DNA of 64,000 nucleotides from NCBI GenBank assembly GCA_963721005.1, contig CAVRHR010000004.1:310001-374000 (forward strand). Direction: 5' to 3'. Of the stretch, positions 47,686-56,232 are shown one piece after another. The first letter of the stretch is position 1, and each line of letters opens with the position of its first letter. A program made the translations under genes and the position numbers. The notes under the pieces are model-generated. The model was not told the origin of the DNA. It saw only the letters and a list, made by a program, of their open reading frames with translations, and searched no databases. The stretch is from VAZQ01 sp963721005 (GTDB lineage: Bacteria > Pseudomonadota > Alphaproteobacteria > Rhizobiales > Xanthobacteraceae).

Positions 47686-48198
47686 TCAGGCTCGCAGCGC
47701 CGCCAGCATGGTCTCGATGTACTCGTCGTCGTTGGCGATGACCAGCATGGAGGCATGCGGCCGCAGGCTGGCGAGCGTCTTGGAAAGCTCCTCGTCCGAC
47801 TTCGATTTGCTGTCGATGATCAGCGCCGTGATCATCACCTTGCGCGCCCCGCAGGCCTCTGCGATCACCGCCGCCGCCTCCGCCCCGGTGCCGGCCGCCG
47901 CCACCATCACCACCAGGTCGGCGGTCGCCACCTCGTCGACCAGATCCTTGGTGCGGCCGGCGAGATCGCTGAGCCAGGCCTTCATGGTCCAGCCCTCGCC
48001 GCCGCGCGGCGCGCCGTCGAACTTGGGCGCGGTGAGGAAGCTCGCGCGCTGCCATTTACCCTGCGCCAGCCGCTTGACCACCAGCTCGCTCGGCGCATCG
48101 AGCGCCACCACCTTGATGGCCCGCGGCTTGGAATTGGGATAGTCGATCCGGAACCGCGCCTCCTCGGCGGTGGTCATCCGGGCGCTTTCACTCAGCAT
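47686..48198 (-). CDS. Conserved hypothetical protein with a glycine-rich nucleotide-site-like segment
   Basis: A 170-residue soluble protein I do not recognise. The N-terminal half has FRIDYPNSKPRAIKVVALDAPSELVVKRLAQGKW; the C-terminal half reads as alternating strands and helices (ADLVVMVAAAGTGAEAAAVIAEACGARKVMITALII, MLVIANDDEYIETMLAAL), reminiscent of a Rossmann-like or receiver-like fold. GTGAEAAAV could bind a phosphate. It is 67 bases upstream of the ferredoxin reductase on the same strand and divergent from the Rieske ferredoxin, so it may belong to that electron-transfer unit. Confidence 0.7.
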   Translation of the reverse strand: MLSESARMTTAEEARFRIDYPNSKPRAIKVVALDAPSELVVKRLAQGKWQRASFLTAPKFDGAPRGGEGWTMKAWLSDLAGRTKDLVDEVATADLVVMVAAAGTGAEAAAVIAEACGARKVMITALIIDSKSKSDEELSKTLASLRPHASMLVIANDDEYIETMLAALRA

Positions 48199-48371
48199 AG
48201 CGTCTCTCCATTGTCAGGCTAAGACATATAGCCCGGGGCGGCCGGGCGCCAGAGACCCGGGCGCGCCGCGCCAACGCTCCGCGCCAGCAGTTGACTGGGC
48301 CCGATGTTCGGCTAAATCCAAGCCGCCTGGCGTCGATGGTGCGCTGGCGCCAACTCAGGAGACCCTACCGC

Positions 48372-48683
48372 ATGGCCAACCGGATCGATCTGTGCGACGC
48401 CGCCGACGTGGCGCCCGGCGCGGCCCTCAAGGTCGAGGCCGAAGGGCTGACGCTCGCGGTGTTCAACGTCGAGGGCGAGTATTACGTGACCGACGACGCC
48501 TGCACGCACGGACCAGGCTCGCTATCGGAGGGCTATATCGAGTGCGACGTGGTGGAATGCAATTTCCACAACGGCCAGTTCAACATCAAGACCGGCGCGG
48601 TGGTCTCCCCGCCCTGCATGATCCCGGTCAAGACCTACCCGACCACGGTGGAGAACGGCCGGGTGCTGATCGACGCGGAGTGA
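48372..48683 (+). CDS. Rieske-type [2Fe-2S] ferredoxin
   Basis: A 103-residue ferredoxin component of a non-heme oxygenase system. Both Rieske cluster motifs are intact: CTHGPGSL (C-x-H) and CNFHNGQF (C-x-x-H), with the late PCMIPVKTYPTTVENGRVLI. ATG 48372. It converges with the ThDP enzyme gene, with a 12-bp perfect hairpin between them, and is divergent from the hypothetical/ferredoxin-reductase/HIBADH trio. Confidence 0.93.
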   Translation: MANRIDLCDAADVAPGAALKVEAEGLTLAVFNVEGEYYVTDDACTHGPGSLSEGYIECDVVECNFHNGQFNIKTGAVVSPPCMIPVKTYPTTVENGRVLIDAE

Positions 48684-48704
48684 GCGGATTCCGGCCCTTC
48701 ATTT

Positions 48705-48733
48705 GTCATCACCGGGACAAGCCCGGTGATGAC
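48705..48733. terminator. Perfect hairpin between convergent genes
   Basis: GTCATCACCGGG-ACAAG-CCCGGTGATGAC, a 12-bp perfect stem between the Rieske ferredoxin and ThDP genes. Flanks are not T-rich in either direction of exit, so it may be a dispersed repeat with termination ability rather than a classical terminator. Confidence 0.4.
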
Positions 48734-48750
48734 AAGAAAAAGGCTCCGCC

Positions 48751-50535
48751 TCACCGGTGCTGCGTAATCGTATCCACCAGCGCCAGCCGGCCCTTCTTCA
48801 CCTCGGCGAGCGCACGCTCCAGTGCCGGGCGCACGTCCTTGGGATTGTCGATCGGGCCTTCGCCCCAGCACCCCATCGAGCGCGCCAGCGAGGCGAAGTC
48901 CGGCTCGGGGCCGTAGAGGTCCATGCCGATATGGGCGTTGGCCTCGTCGGTGCCGCGCAGCTTGGCCATGCGGATCTGGTGCGCCCAATCGTTGTAGTAG
49001 GCGCGGTTGTTGTGCATCACCACCAGCATGGGAATCTGATACTTGGCCGCCACCCACAGCGCCCCGGCATCGAACATCAGGTCGCCGTCGGGCTGGATGT
49101 CGACCACGAGGCGGCCGGCGGCCTTGTGGGCGAGCGCCACGCCGAGCGAGATGCCGATCTGGGTCGCGGTGCCGAGCTCGACGCCCGGGTGCCGGTAAGG
49201 CTTGTCGAAGTCCCACAGCTTGCGCACCTGCTGCTTGAGGGTGTTGGCGGTCAGCACCCAGTCCTCGGTCCGGATCACCTCCCAGATCTCGAGCGACAGC
49301 CGCGCAAAGGTGATTGGCGAGGCGTCCCAGTTCTGGTGCGCCTCCTCCTGCCACCTCGCCCAGACCTCATCGTGGCGCTTGCCGATCGCGACCTTCCGCT
49401 CGGCGATGCGGTTTTGCAGCTTGGGATCGGCCGCGATCCTCGCCTTGCAGATGCGGGTGAGCTCCGGGATGCCGAGCGCGGTGTCGCCCAGCGCCCGCAC
49501 CGAGACCGGCTGCATCCGGCAATAGTCCATCGACCATTTGCTGATGCCGACCTCGCCGAAGCCGATCTCCGCGAAATCGCAAGCTTCCGGCACCAGGGTC
49601 TCGATCGTGCGGTTGGTGCTGTTGAGGTCGGTCAGCGACTTCTCCCAGTCGCGCACGTCGAGGCCCAGCACCAGATCGGTGTGGCGCAGCGACGCCTTGT
49701 CCATGCTCAGGCAGAGCGGATGCTTGTTGGGGAAGTTGAGCGCGTTGTTGATGTCCCACACCGCCGCCCCGGCGGTCTCGGCGAGCTCCACCAGCTGCGC
49801 GAATCCGCCCGGCCGGCGGCCCGCATATTCGGCCAGCAGGAGCGGATGCTCGGCCCGCATGAGCTTCTCGGCGATCGCCGCGATGGCGCGCGGATCGGGC
49901 GCCATCGGCGCCGGGGTCGCGACCGCGCCGGTGGGCGGCAGCGGGATCTCGCGGGTCAGCGGATCCTCCTGCAGGGCGGCGTCGTAGCACATGTAGACCG
50001 GGCCCTGCGGCTCGGTGGTCATGACCGAATAGGCGCGCGCGAAGGATTCCGGCACGCCGTCGATCGCGGTCGGCTGGTAGTCCCATTTGACGAAATCGCG
50101 GATGGCGTTTCCCTGCACCAGCGCGGTGTGGGTCCAGTCGATGTGCGGCCGCCGTCTCGCCTCGTCCATCGGGCCGGTCGCCCCGATGATGAAGATCGGC
50201 ACCCGGTCCAGATAGGCGTAGTAGATCGCCATGGTGGCGTGCAGCAGCCCGACCAGGTTGTGCAGGATCACCGCCATCGGCTTGCCGGAGGCTTTGGCAT
50301 AGCCGTGGGCGATCTGCACCGCGATCTCCTCGTGCTGGCACAGCATCATGGGCGGCTCGTTGCCGCCGTAGTTGACCAGCGAATCGTGCAACCCGCGAAA
50401 GCTCGCGCCCGGATTGAGCGTGATGGCCGGAAAGCCGTAGCGCTTGATCAGGTCGACGATGATATCGGACTGCCAGCCGCGGTAGTTCTGGTTGGTGCCC
50501 GGCTCGCCGCCCGGCGACGGTGTGGTTTCCTGCAT
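48751..50535 (-). CDS. Thiamine-diphosphate-dependent enzyme 1 (acetolactate-synthase-like fold)
   Basis: A 594-residue three-domain ThDP enzyme. The catalytic Glu lies in MLCQHEEIAVQIAHGYAKASGKP (N-terminal domain), a central FAD/DHS-like domain spans ~200-340, and the ThDP/Mg motif is GDLMFDAGALWVAAKYQIPMLVVMHNN near residue 490. The GDG start of the motif reads PDGD, a conservative shift. The region is too diverged to pick decarboxylase, ligase or synthase activity. Same-strand neighbours downstream of a family G repeat are a TctC protein and two cupins, suggesting use of an imported 2-oxoacid. ATG 50535. Confidence 0.85.
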   Translation of the reverse strand: MQETTPSPGGEPGTNQNYRGWQSDIIVDLIKRYGFPAITLNPGASFRGLHDSLVNYGGNEPPMMLCQHEEIAVQIAHGYAKASGKPMAVILHNLVGLLHATMAIYYAYLDRVPIFIIGATGPMDEARRRPHIDWTHTALVQGNAIRDFVKWDYQPTAIDGVPESFARAYSVMTTEPQGPVYMCYDAALQEDPLTREIPLPPTGAVATPAPMAPDPRAIAAIAEKLMRAEHPLLLAEYAGRRPGGFAQLVELAETAGAAVWDINNALNFPNKHPLCLSMDKASLRHTDLVLGLDVRDWEKSLTDLNSTNRTIETLVPEACDFAEIGFGEVGISKWSMDYCRMQPVSVRALGDTALGIPELTRICKARIAADPKLQNRIAERKVAIGKRHDEVWARWQEEAHQNWDASPITFARLSLEIWEVIRTEDWVLTANTLKQQVRKLWDFDKPYRHPGVELGTATQIGISLGVALAHKAAGRLVVDIQPDGDLMFDAGALWVAAKYQIPMLVVMHNNRAYYNDWAHQIRMAKLRGTDEANAHIGMDLYGPEPDFASLARSMGCWGEGPIDNPKDVRPALERALAEVKKGRLALVDTITQHR

Positions 50536-50558
50536 CGATTGGCCTTTCAGTCTGCGCT

Positions 50559-50655
50559 GTCATGCCCGCGAAGGCGGGCATCCAGTAAACGCAAATGCAG
50601 ATTTTTCATTGAAGCGTTGGTGGTTACTTGGTCGTCCGCCTTCGCGGACGATGAC
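50559..50655. repeat. Repeat family G copy 2
   Basis: GTCATGCCCGCGAAGGCGGGCA ... GTCCGCCTTCGCGGACGATGAC, opposite orientation to copy 1. It separates the ThDP enzyme from the upstream TctC gene. Confidence 0.7.
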
Positions 50656-50688
50656 AGCGGAGGGTCATCAGGTTGGTTTCTCTTAGCA

Positions 50689-51750
50689 TCATTTCGGGTT
50701 GAGCACCGCCGCCGCCTTGGCGGCGATGTCGGCGGGGGTCTGGTAGACCTCGTGGACCAGCTTCTCGATGTCGGGGCCGCTCACCGGATTGATCTCGAGC
50801 TGCGCGGTTTCGGCTTCGGCCAGGAACTCCTTGTCCTTCATGGTGTCCATGAAGCCCTGGCGCAGCGCCTCGACCCGCTCCTTGGGCAGGCCGGGTGGCG
50901 CCAGATAGGGCCGGCCCATCACCTGGCGGGCGAAGATCAGCTTGAGGATCTGCTTCTGCTCGTCGGTCTTGGCGAGATCGGTGACCAGCGGAACGTCCGG
51001 CAGGTCCGGATGCTTGGACAGCGCCAGCTGGATCAGTACCACGATCTTCTTCTGCGCCAGCCAGTCCTTGTGGGTCGCCTGCACGCTCGACCACGACCAG
51101 CCGCAGCGGCCCTGCACCTCGCCGCGCTCCATCGCCAGGTTCACGTCGTTGCCGCCCGGGTAGCCGGCGATCACCTTCATCTTGGTACCGAGCACGGCGT
51201 TGAGGATTTGCGGGAATACGTCGGTGTCGGCACCGCCGCCGGTGCCGCCGACCGTCATCGGCTTGGTATAGAGATCGTCGAACTTGGTGATGCCGGAGCC
51301 CTGCCAGGCCACGCAAACGCTGACCTCGTTGGTGGCGCTGCCGAGCCAGGTGAATTTGCCGGCATCGAACTGGGCGTTCTTGTTGCCCAGCATCGGATCG
51401 AAGGCGATGCCGCGTCCGATGGTGCCGATCTCGGTGCCGTCCTTGGGGGCCGCCGTATAGAGCCAGTTGGCGAGCCGCAGGCTGCCGGCCCCCTGCATGT
51501 TCTTGGGGATCACGGCGGGCGCGCCCGGGATGTGCTTGCCGAGGTAGCGCGCGACCTCGCGCGCGTAGACGTCATAGCCGCCGCCCGCGCTATAGCCGAT
51601 CTCCATGTTGACGGTGCGGCCCTTGAAGAAGGCCGCGGCGTCTTGCGCCCGGGCGTCCGGAATCCGGGCGCCCAGAACCATAATCGCAATGAGGAAAGGC
51701 GAAGCCTGCGCCAGCGTCGCAAGGCGGGTGCCGGGCGCGAAATTCTGCAT
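50689..51750 (-). CDS. Bug/TctC-family periplasmic binding protein 3
   Basis: A 353-residue tricarboxylate-type solute-binding protein with signal peptide (ending near DARA) and the family segments FFKGRTVNMEIGYSAGGGYDVYAREVAR and VIPKNMQGAGSLRLANWLY, YPGGNDVNLAMERGEV and MGRPYLAPPGLP. ATG 51750 follows AAGGAGAACCG; the frame runs open to 52215 without coding sense. It is closest in layout to copy 2 at 11271. No TctA/TctB nearby. It is downstream of two cupin genes and upstream of the ThDP enzyme. Confidence 0.88.
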   Translation of the reverse strand: MQNFAPGTRLATLAQASPFLIAIMVLGARIPDARAQDAAAFFKGRTVNMEIGYSAGGGYDVYAREVARYLGKHIPGAPAVIPKNMQGAGSLRLANWLYTAAPKDGTEIGTIGRGIAFDPMLGNKNAQFDAGKFTWLGSATNEVSVCVAWQGSGITKFDDLYTKPMTVGGTGGGADTDVFPQILNAVLGTKMKVIAGYPGGNDVNLAMERGEVQGRCGWSWSSVQATHKDWLAQKKIVVLIQLALSKHPDLPDVPLVTDLAKTDEQKQILKLIFARQVMGRPYLAPPGLPKERVEALRQGFMDTMKDKEFLAEAETAQLEINPVSGPDIEKLVHEVYQTPADIAAKAAAVLNPK

Positions 51751-51881
51751 GTCGGTTCTCCTTGCCCCCGCGCCACGGCATTCCGTTGCAGGAACGCCGC
51801 AAACGCAAGCCGGCCGCCTCAGGCATATCGCCGCACGCGCGGGCGCGCCGACCCGGGAAGCAGGACGACCGATCGAGGGGC

Positions 51882-52421
51882 TCAGAAGCCGGGGGCGTTC
51901 TCGAGCTGATCGAGCCAGTCGAATCCCATCTCCTTGATCATGCGGTTGCTCATGACGATGAGCCGGGCTTCCTTGGTGGCGAAGTGCTGATGATTGGTGA
52001 AGGGCGGGATGTAGATGTAGTCGCCCTGCTTCCATTCGAACTTCTTGGGCTCGTCGGCCCATTCCCACAGGAACTTGTCCTGGCAATCGAACTTCATGTC
52101 CCAGTGCAGGTCGTAGCCGGAGCCTTCCACCACGAAGGTCAGCTCTTCCCACATGTGCCGGTGCTTGCCGGAGCGCTCGCCGTCCTTGAGGAACAGCATG
52201 TAGGCCTCGACGCACAGCTCGGGCGTGTTCATGCGGTGATTGATCAGGTGCTTGATGAGCCCGTCGGGAGAACGCTCCCAGGGCATGTCCTCGGCCACCA
52301 CCACGTTGGGCCGGGTCGCATATTCCTTGCGGAACTCCGCCGACTTCAGGATCTCCTCGGCCCGCCAGTTGCAGGTCTTGTTGCCGGACAGGGCGTGCTT
52401 CTTGTCTTCGATCGCGCTCAT
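51882..52421 (-). CDS. Cupin-domain protein 1
   Basis: A 179-residue single-cupin protein. Motif 1 reads GKHRHMWEELTFVVEGSG (two His and a Glu) and motif 2 GDYIYIPPFTNHQHFA (His), giving a standard metal site. The flanking sequence (WERSPDGLIKHLINHRMN) is shared in style with the neighbouring cupin, and both lack signal peptides. It is 25 bases downstream of cupin 2 on the same strand. Dioxygenase, isomerase or sensor roles are all possible. Confidence 0.8.
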   Translation of the reverse strand: MSAIEDKKHALSGNKTCNWRAEEILKSAEFRKEYATRPNVVVAEDMPWERSPDGLIKHLINHRMNTPELCVEAYMLFLKDGERSGKHRHMWEELTFVVEGSGYDLHWDMKFDCQDKFLWEWADEPKKFEWKQGDYIYIPPFTNHQHFATKEARLIVMSNRMIKEMGFDWLDQLENAPGF

Positions 52422-52446
52422 TGCGGTGCTGCTCCTGCGGGCTTGC

Positions 52447-53040
52447 TCAAAGGTCGGTCGGCGGCGAATAGGGCTTGTCGTCCGGCGCGCGCTCGGGCGG
52501 CCATTCCACCATCTTCTGCAACAACAGGTGCATGAACAGGAACAGCGGCTTGGCCTTGAACACCAGGTGGACGCATTCCTCGGTCTCGGAATCGTTGAAA
52601 TGCTGATGCACGCAGCCGTTCTCGACCAGCATCACGTCGCCGGCCTTCCATTCGATCCGCCGGCCGTCGTGCACGTCGTAGCCGTGGCCCTTGAGCACGT
52701 AGAACACCGCGCTGTTGAGATGGCCGTGCTTCTGGCCGCCGGTCTTGGGCGCATAGGCCTCGATGTGGGACTCGATCGACTGGATGATGGAGGTGGCCTG
52801 CGGGCTGATGACGCTCTTGCCGAACATCTGTGGCCCGCCCTTCCAGGCCACGTCGGAGGAGGAATAGACCCGCGGCTCGTCGACCAGGGTCTTGTAGAGA
52901 TGGCTGTAGGTGCCCTCGAGCGCGCGTACGAAGGTGCGCTTCTTGGCCCAACGGTCCCACTTCTGGTTCTTCTTCTCCATCTCCATGGGGTCGGGCTGGT
53001 TGTGGCCGATGCCCGCGACTGCGTCGACGAATCCCGTCAT
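52447..53040 (-). CDS. Cupin-domain protein 2
   Basis: A 197-residue single-cupin protein with motif 1 QKHGHLNSAVFYVLKGHGYDVHDG and motif 2 GDVMLVENGCVHQHFN. The N-terminal 75 residues are a charged extension (EKKNQKWDRWAKKRTFVRALEGTYSHLYKTL). First gene of the minus-strand cupin-cupin-TctC-ThDP run. A third cupin at 63492 is similar in spirit (HRQLFEEMVLILDGRG, WHQHFN), so the window has three related cupins. Confidence 0.8.
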   Translation of the reverse strand: MTGFVDAVAGIGHNQPDPMEMEKKNQKWDRWAKKRTFVRALEGTYSHLYKTLVDEPRVYSSSDVAWKGGPQMFGKSVISPQATSIIQSIESHIEAYAPKTGGQKHGHLNSAVFYVLKGHGYDVHDGRRIEWKAGDVMLVENGCVHQHFNDSETEECVHLVFKAKPLFLFMHLLLQKMVEWPPERAPDDKPYSPPTDL

Positions 53041-53196
53041 TCTTGTGCTCCTTGCTCGGCGGCTGCTGCACGCCGGGTCCCCAAGCCAGGACCGGCATTT
53101 AGTTTAAGCTGGTCATTACGCGATTGCCGCGCGGCGCGCAACGCGTCCAGCCCTCCCGCAAACGCGGCGCGCTTCCGCGCCGCAAGCACGGCGCGC

Positions 53197-53238
53197 TCCC
53201 TCCCCTTGCAAGGGGGAGGGTCGGGGAGGGGGTCCCGG
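53197..53238. repeat. Repeat family F copy 2 (half copy)
   Basis: CTCCCTCCCCTTGCAAGGGGGAGGG then TCGGGGAGGGGGTCCC, matching one half of 31871-31985. It lies in the gap beyond the class II aldolase gene. Confidence 0.6.
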
Positions 53239-53278
53239 CGCGGGCGTTAGGTAGAAACGCGCAGCCCGAACGCCGCCG

Positions 53279-54145
53279 CTACCGCTTCTTCGCCCGCTTG
53301 GCCTTGCGGGCGGCCGGCCGGGCAGGCGCGCGCTTGGCCGATTTGGCCGTGGCCTTGCCGCGCCGCGCCGACGCCTTGGCCGGCGTCCTGGCGGCCGGCT
53401 TGGCACCGGGCCGCGCCGTCATCGCCTCCACCTTGGCGAGCCGGACGCTCCAATACTCCCAGGTGCGGCTGAGCGTGCGCGGCGTCAGGCTGTGCTGGCT
53501 GCACATCTCGGCCTCGCCGGGGCTGAGCGTGCTGATGGTTCCCATCGCCATGGCGCGGCTCTGCAACTCGGCATTGCGGCAGGTGAACACCGAGCGGAAC
53601 ACGCATTCGCGCAGCGAGCGGCCCGCCAGGGTGGCGCCGTGGCGTCTTAGCAGCACCATCCAGTGCGGGCCGAGCGCGCGCGCCAGCGAAGCGCCTTCCT
53701 CCGGCTTGGTGACCACCAGAGGGGTATCGCCGAACTCGTCGTGGCTGTCCCAGAACGGCACCTTGCCGCCGAGCGAGGCGCCCAGATGCATGACCGGCAC
53801 CATCTCGACCCCGGTGATGCAATAGGGCAGCACCGCAACCGCATGGTGGTGGCAGACCGAATGCACGTCGGGGCGCGCCTGATAGATGGCGCCATGGATC
53901 ACCAGCTCGCTGAACAGCCGCGCGCTGGTCGGCACCACCGGCTTGGAATCGAGCGTCAGCTCCAGGATGTCCTCCGGCTGCATCAGCTCGGCCGCGCCGT
54001 AGCGGGAGATCAGATAGCGGTTCGGATTGGTGGGATGGCGGAGGCTGATATGCCCGAACGCATCGAGCACGCCTTCATTGGCGAGCACGCGATTGGCGAT
54101 AGCCAATTCTTGGCGGGCTTCAGCAAGCGGATCGGGCATGGGCAT
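53279..54145 (-). CDS. Class II aldolase/adducin-family protein with a histone-H1-like tail
   Basis: A 288-residue protein. Residues ~1-240 form a class II aldolase domain: GHISLRHPTNPNRYLISR, the two metal His in VHSVCHHHAVAVLP and a third in VLLRRHGATLAGRSL. Such enzymes cleave or epimerise sugar phosphates or decarboxylate hydroxy acids. The last ~45 residues are almost only Lys, Ala, Arg and Pro (AKASARRGKATAKSAKR...ARKAKRAKKR), unlike the family and like histone-H1/Hc1-type nucleic-acid-binding tails. ATG 54145 follows AGGAGAGA; 54268 is in frame but less likely. It is divergent from TctC protein 4. Confidence 0.86.
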   Translation of the reverse strand: MPMPDPLAEARQELAIANRVLANEGVLDAFGHISLRHPTNPNRYLISRYGAAELMQPEDILELTLDSKPVVPTSARLFSELVIHGAIYQARPDVHSVCHHHAVAVLPYCITGVEMVPVMHLGASLGGKVPFWDSHDEFGDTPLVVTKPEEGASLARALGPHWMVLLRRHGATLAGRSLRECVFRSVFTCRNAELQSRAMAMGTISTLSPGEAEMCSQHSLTPRTLSRTWEYWSVRLAKVEAMTARPGAKPAARTPAKASARRGKATAKSAKRAPARPAARKAKRAKKR

Positions 54146-54291
54146 TTCTCTCCTGGATTGGGATATTCTGCGTTGCGGTGTTCTTAAGCCTCTCGCGTCC
54201 GCGCTCGCAGATGGTGTCGGCGGAGAGTCGTCATTTGGTTCCATAGGTGTAAGCTTCCTCACAATCAATAGTCACATGCAGGAGGGATGCG

Positions 54292-55374
54292 ATGCTCCAG
54301 GCTTTCACGCGCCCTGCGGTCTTGGCTCTTGTGGCTGCTTTGGGGCTTGTCGCCGGCGCCCAGGCCGATGAGCCGTTCTACAAGGGCAAGCGGCTCACCC
54401 TCCTGATCAATTTCGCGGCCGGCGGACCGACCGATATCGAGGGCCGCCTGTTCGCCAAGTATCTGGTCAAGCATATCGAGGGTCAGCCCGGCGTGATCGT
54501 GCAGAACATGGATGGCGCCGGCGGGCTGATCGGGGCGCAGTACCTGGGCGAGGTCGCGCCCCGGGACGGCACCGTGGTGGGCTATCTCAGCGGCTCGGCC
54601 TGGCTCTACGTGAGCGATCCCGACCGCTGGCGGGTGGATTTCCGCAAATACGAGTTCGTGGCCTACCAGCCCGGCACCACGGTGCATTTCATGCGCACCG
54701 ACGTCAAACCCGGCATGCATGTCCCGGCCGATATCGCCAAGGCGCAGGGCCTGATCGCCGGGGGCTTGAGCGCCGATACCTCGAAGGATCTGCGGCTGCG
54801 GCTCGCGCTCGACATGCTGGGCGTGCCCTACCAATACGTCACCGGCTATCGCAGTAGCCCGCCGGCCCGCCTCGCGCTGCAGCGCGGCGAGATTTCCATG
54901 TTCTCGGAATCCCCGCCGAGCTACCGCTCCGTGGTCGAGCCCTCGCTGGTCAAGACCGGCCAGGTAATGCCGGTGTTCTACGACGAGGTCACCGATCCGC
55001 CGCCGCCGCAGAAGCAGCTGGAGGGCCTTTCGATCCCGAGCTTTCCGCAGCTCCACCGCCAGATTAAAGGCACCCTGCCGTCGGGCCAGCTATGGGAGGC
55101 CTACCGGGTGCTCAACGACATGAACTCGACCCTGCAGCGCATGATCGCGCTCGCGCCCGGCACCCCGCCGGCCGCGCTCGCGGCGCTGCGCGCCGGCATC
55201 GAGGGCCTCAACGCCGACAAGGAATTCGCCGCCGAGGCCACCCGGACCATCGAGTTCGCCCCCGACTACCCGACCGCCCCCGACATGAGCCAAAAGGTCC
55301 GCGCCATGATGGTGGCCTCGCCGCAAATGCGCGACTTCATCAACGACTACATGCGCAACCCGCCGAAGCGGTGA
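54292..55374 (+). CDS. Bug/TctC-family periplasmic binding protein 4
   Basis: A 360-residue solute-binding protein with signal peptide (ending near GAQA) and the family segments FYKGKRLTLLINFAAGGPTDIEGRLFAKYL and VIVQNMDGAGGLIGAQYL. Closest in pattern to copy 1 at 10028 (shared FYKGK.LTLL, long ligand domain with the DMNSTLQRMIALAPGTPPAALAALR segment). ATG 54292 after GGAGGGATGCG. Divergent from the class II aldolase gene, no membrane subunits beside it. Confidence 0.88.
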   Translation: MLQAFTRPAVLALVAALGLVAGAQADEPFYKGKRLTLLINFAAGGPTDIEGRLFAKYLVKHIEGQPGVIVQNMDGAGGLIGAQYLGEVAPRDGTVVGYLSGSAWLYVSDPDRWRVDFRKYEFVAYQPGTTVHFMRTDVKPGMHVPADIAKAQGLIAGGLSADTSKDLRLRLALDMLGVPYQYVTGYRSSPPARLALQRGEISMFSESPPSYRSVVEPSLVKTGQVMPVFYDEVTDPPPPQKQLEGLSIPSFPQLHRQIKGTLPSGQLWEAYRVLNDMNSTLQRMIALAPGTPPAALAALRAGIEGLNADKEFAAEATRTIEFAPDYPTAPDMSQKVRAMMVASPQMRDFINDYMRNPPKR

Positions 55375-55414
55375 GCGGTCGGCGTTTGCGTGAACGGCGT
55401 CTCGTCACTGCACA

Positions 55415-55526
55415 GTCATGGCCGGGCATAGCCTGCGAAGACGGGCGTAAACGCCCTGATGTCCCGGCCACCCACGCCTTGGCCGCACAGCAAGACGTGG
55501 GTGCCCGGCACAAGGCCGGGCATGAC
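55415..55526. repeat. Repeat family C copy 3, with a family B unit in its loop
   Basis: GTCATGGCCGGGC ... GTCCCGGCCACCCACGCC ... GGCACAAGGCCGGGCATGAC. Where copy 4 has a two-base loop between GGCCGGGC and GTCCCGGCC, this copy has the B unit. Copies 3 and 4 fill the 331-base gap after TctC protein 4; no gene is seen there. Confidence 0.7.
55428..55460 (-). repeat. Repeat family B copy 6
   Basis: ATAGCCTGCGAAGACGGGCG then TAAACGCCCTGAT, inside the hairpin of family C copy 3. Confidence 0.7.
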
Positions 55527-55601
55527 AGGTGTGGATGGGCGCGACAATCACATGGCAACGTGCTCAAGCGGCGAGAGCGTGGCAAAGCGCACACCCCGGG
55601 C

Positions 55602-55683
55602 GTCATGGCCGGGCTTGTCCCGGCCACCCACGCCTTTGGCTGCACAGCAAGACGTGGGTGCCCGGCACAAGGCCGGGCATGAC
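55602..55683. repeat. Repeat family C copy 4, without insert
   Basis: GTCATGGCCGGGC-TT-GTCCCGGCCACCCACGCC...GCACAAGGCCGGGCATGAC, the uninterrupted form. Confidence 0.7.
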
Positions 55684-55705
55684 GGAGTGGATGAGGGCGT
55701 TCGCC

Positions 55706-56176
55706 TCAAATCACCCCCGGCACCCAGCGCTTCACCCGCGCGCAATATGCCTCGTATTCCGACCCGAACGTCGCCTTGAGCCGCGCCTCGTCGCCCCATA
55801 CGCGCTTCTGGAACCACGCCGCCCGCAGCACCAGCAACGCGAGGGCGAACCACGACCAGAACGTCAGCGCCAGACCCAGCATGAAGATCAGATGCCCGAG
55901 ATACATCGGGTTGCGGGTGTAGCGATAAGGCCCCACCTCCAGGATCCGCTGCGGCAGCGTCGCCATCCCGGGCCCGCCGCCGGCGTGGCCCAGCCGATAG
56001 CCGCCGACCAGCCGATACTGCCCATAGCCCCAGGCCAGCAGCGGCAATCCCCACGGCACGAAATTCAATCCGCCGCCGTGCAACGCCAGCTCGAAGCAGA
56101 TCACCGCCAGCGGACACAGGATGAAGGTCTGCACCGGGGTGCGTCCGAGCCAGGACAGCAACCGATTGGACAACAT
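55706..56176 (-). CDS. Isoprenylcysteine-methyltransferase/PEMT-like membrane methyltransferase
   Basis: A 156-residue integral membrane protein with hydrophobic segments near residues 15-35, 40-55 and a paired hairpin at ~98-122. The core motif of this family is visible: GPYRYTRNPMYLGHLIFMLG, then the C-terminal FGSEYEAYCARVKRWVPG. Such proteins transfer methyl groups to thiols, lipids or similar substrates inside the membrane. ATG 56176 is chosen. It follows the second ThDP enzyme by 56 bases on the same strand and may share its transcript. Confidence 0.82.
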   Translation of the reverse strand: MLSNRLLSWLGRTPVQTFILCPLAVICFELALHGGGLNFVPWGLPLLAWGYGQYRLVGGYRLGHAGGGPGMATLPQRILEVGPYRYTRNPMYLGHLIFMLGLALTFWSWFALALLVLRAAWFQKRVWGDEARLKATFGSEYEAYCARVKRWVPGVI

Positions 56177-56232
56177 TTGGGCTTCCTGATTGCGCTTTGC
56201 GTCCAACCAAATTCTCGCAGCCGACTCGCCGC

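Noticed and set aside
48757..51909. A 1050-codon open frame on the plus strand
   Set aside because: It is antisense to the ThDP enzyme and TctC genes, which have full motifs; high GC leaves the opposite strand open. No family motif is visible in it.
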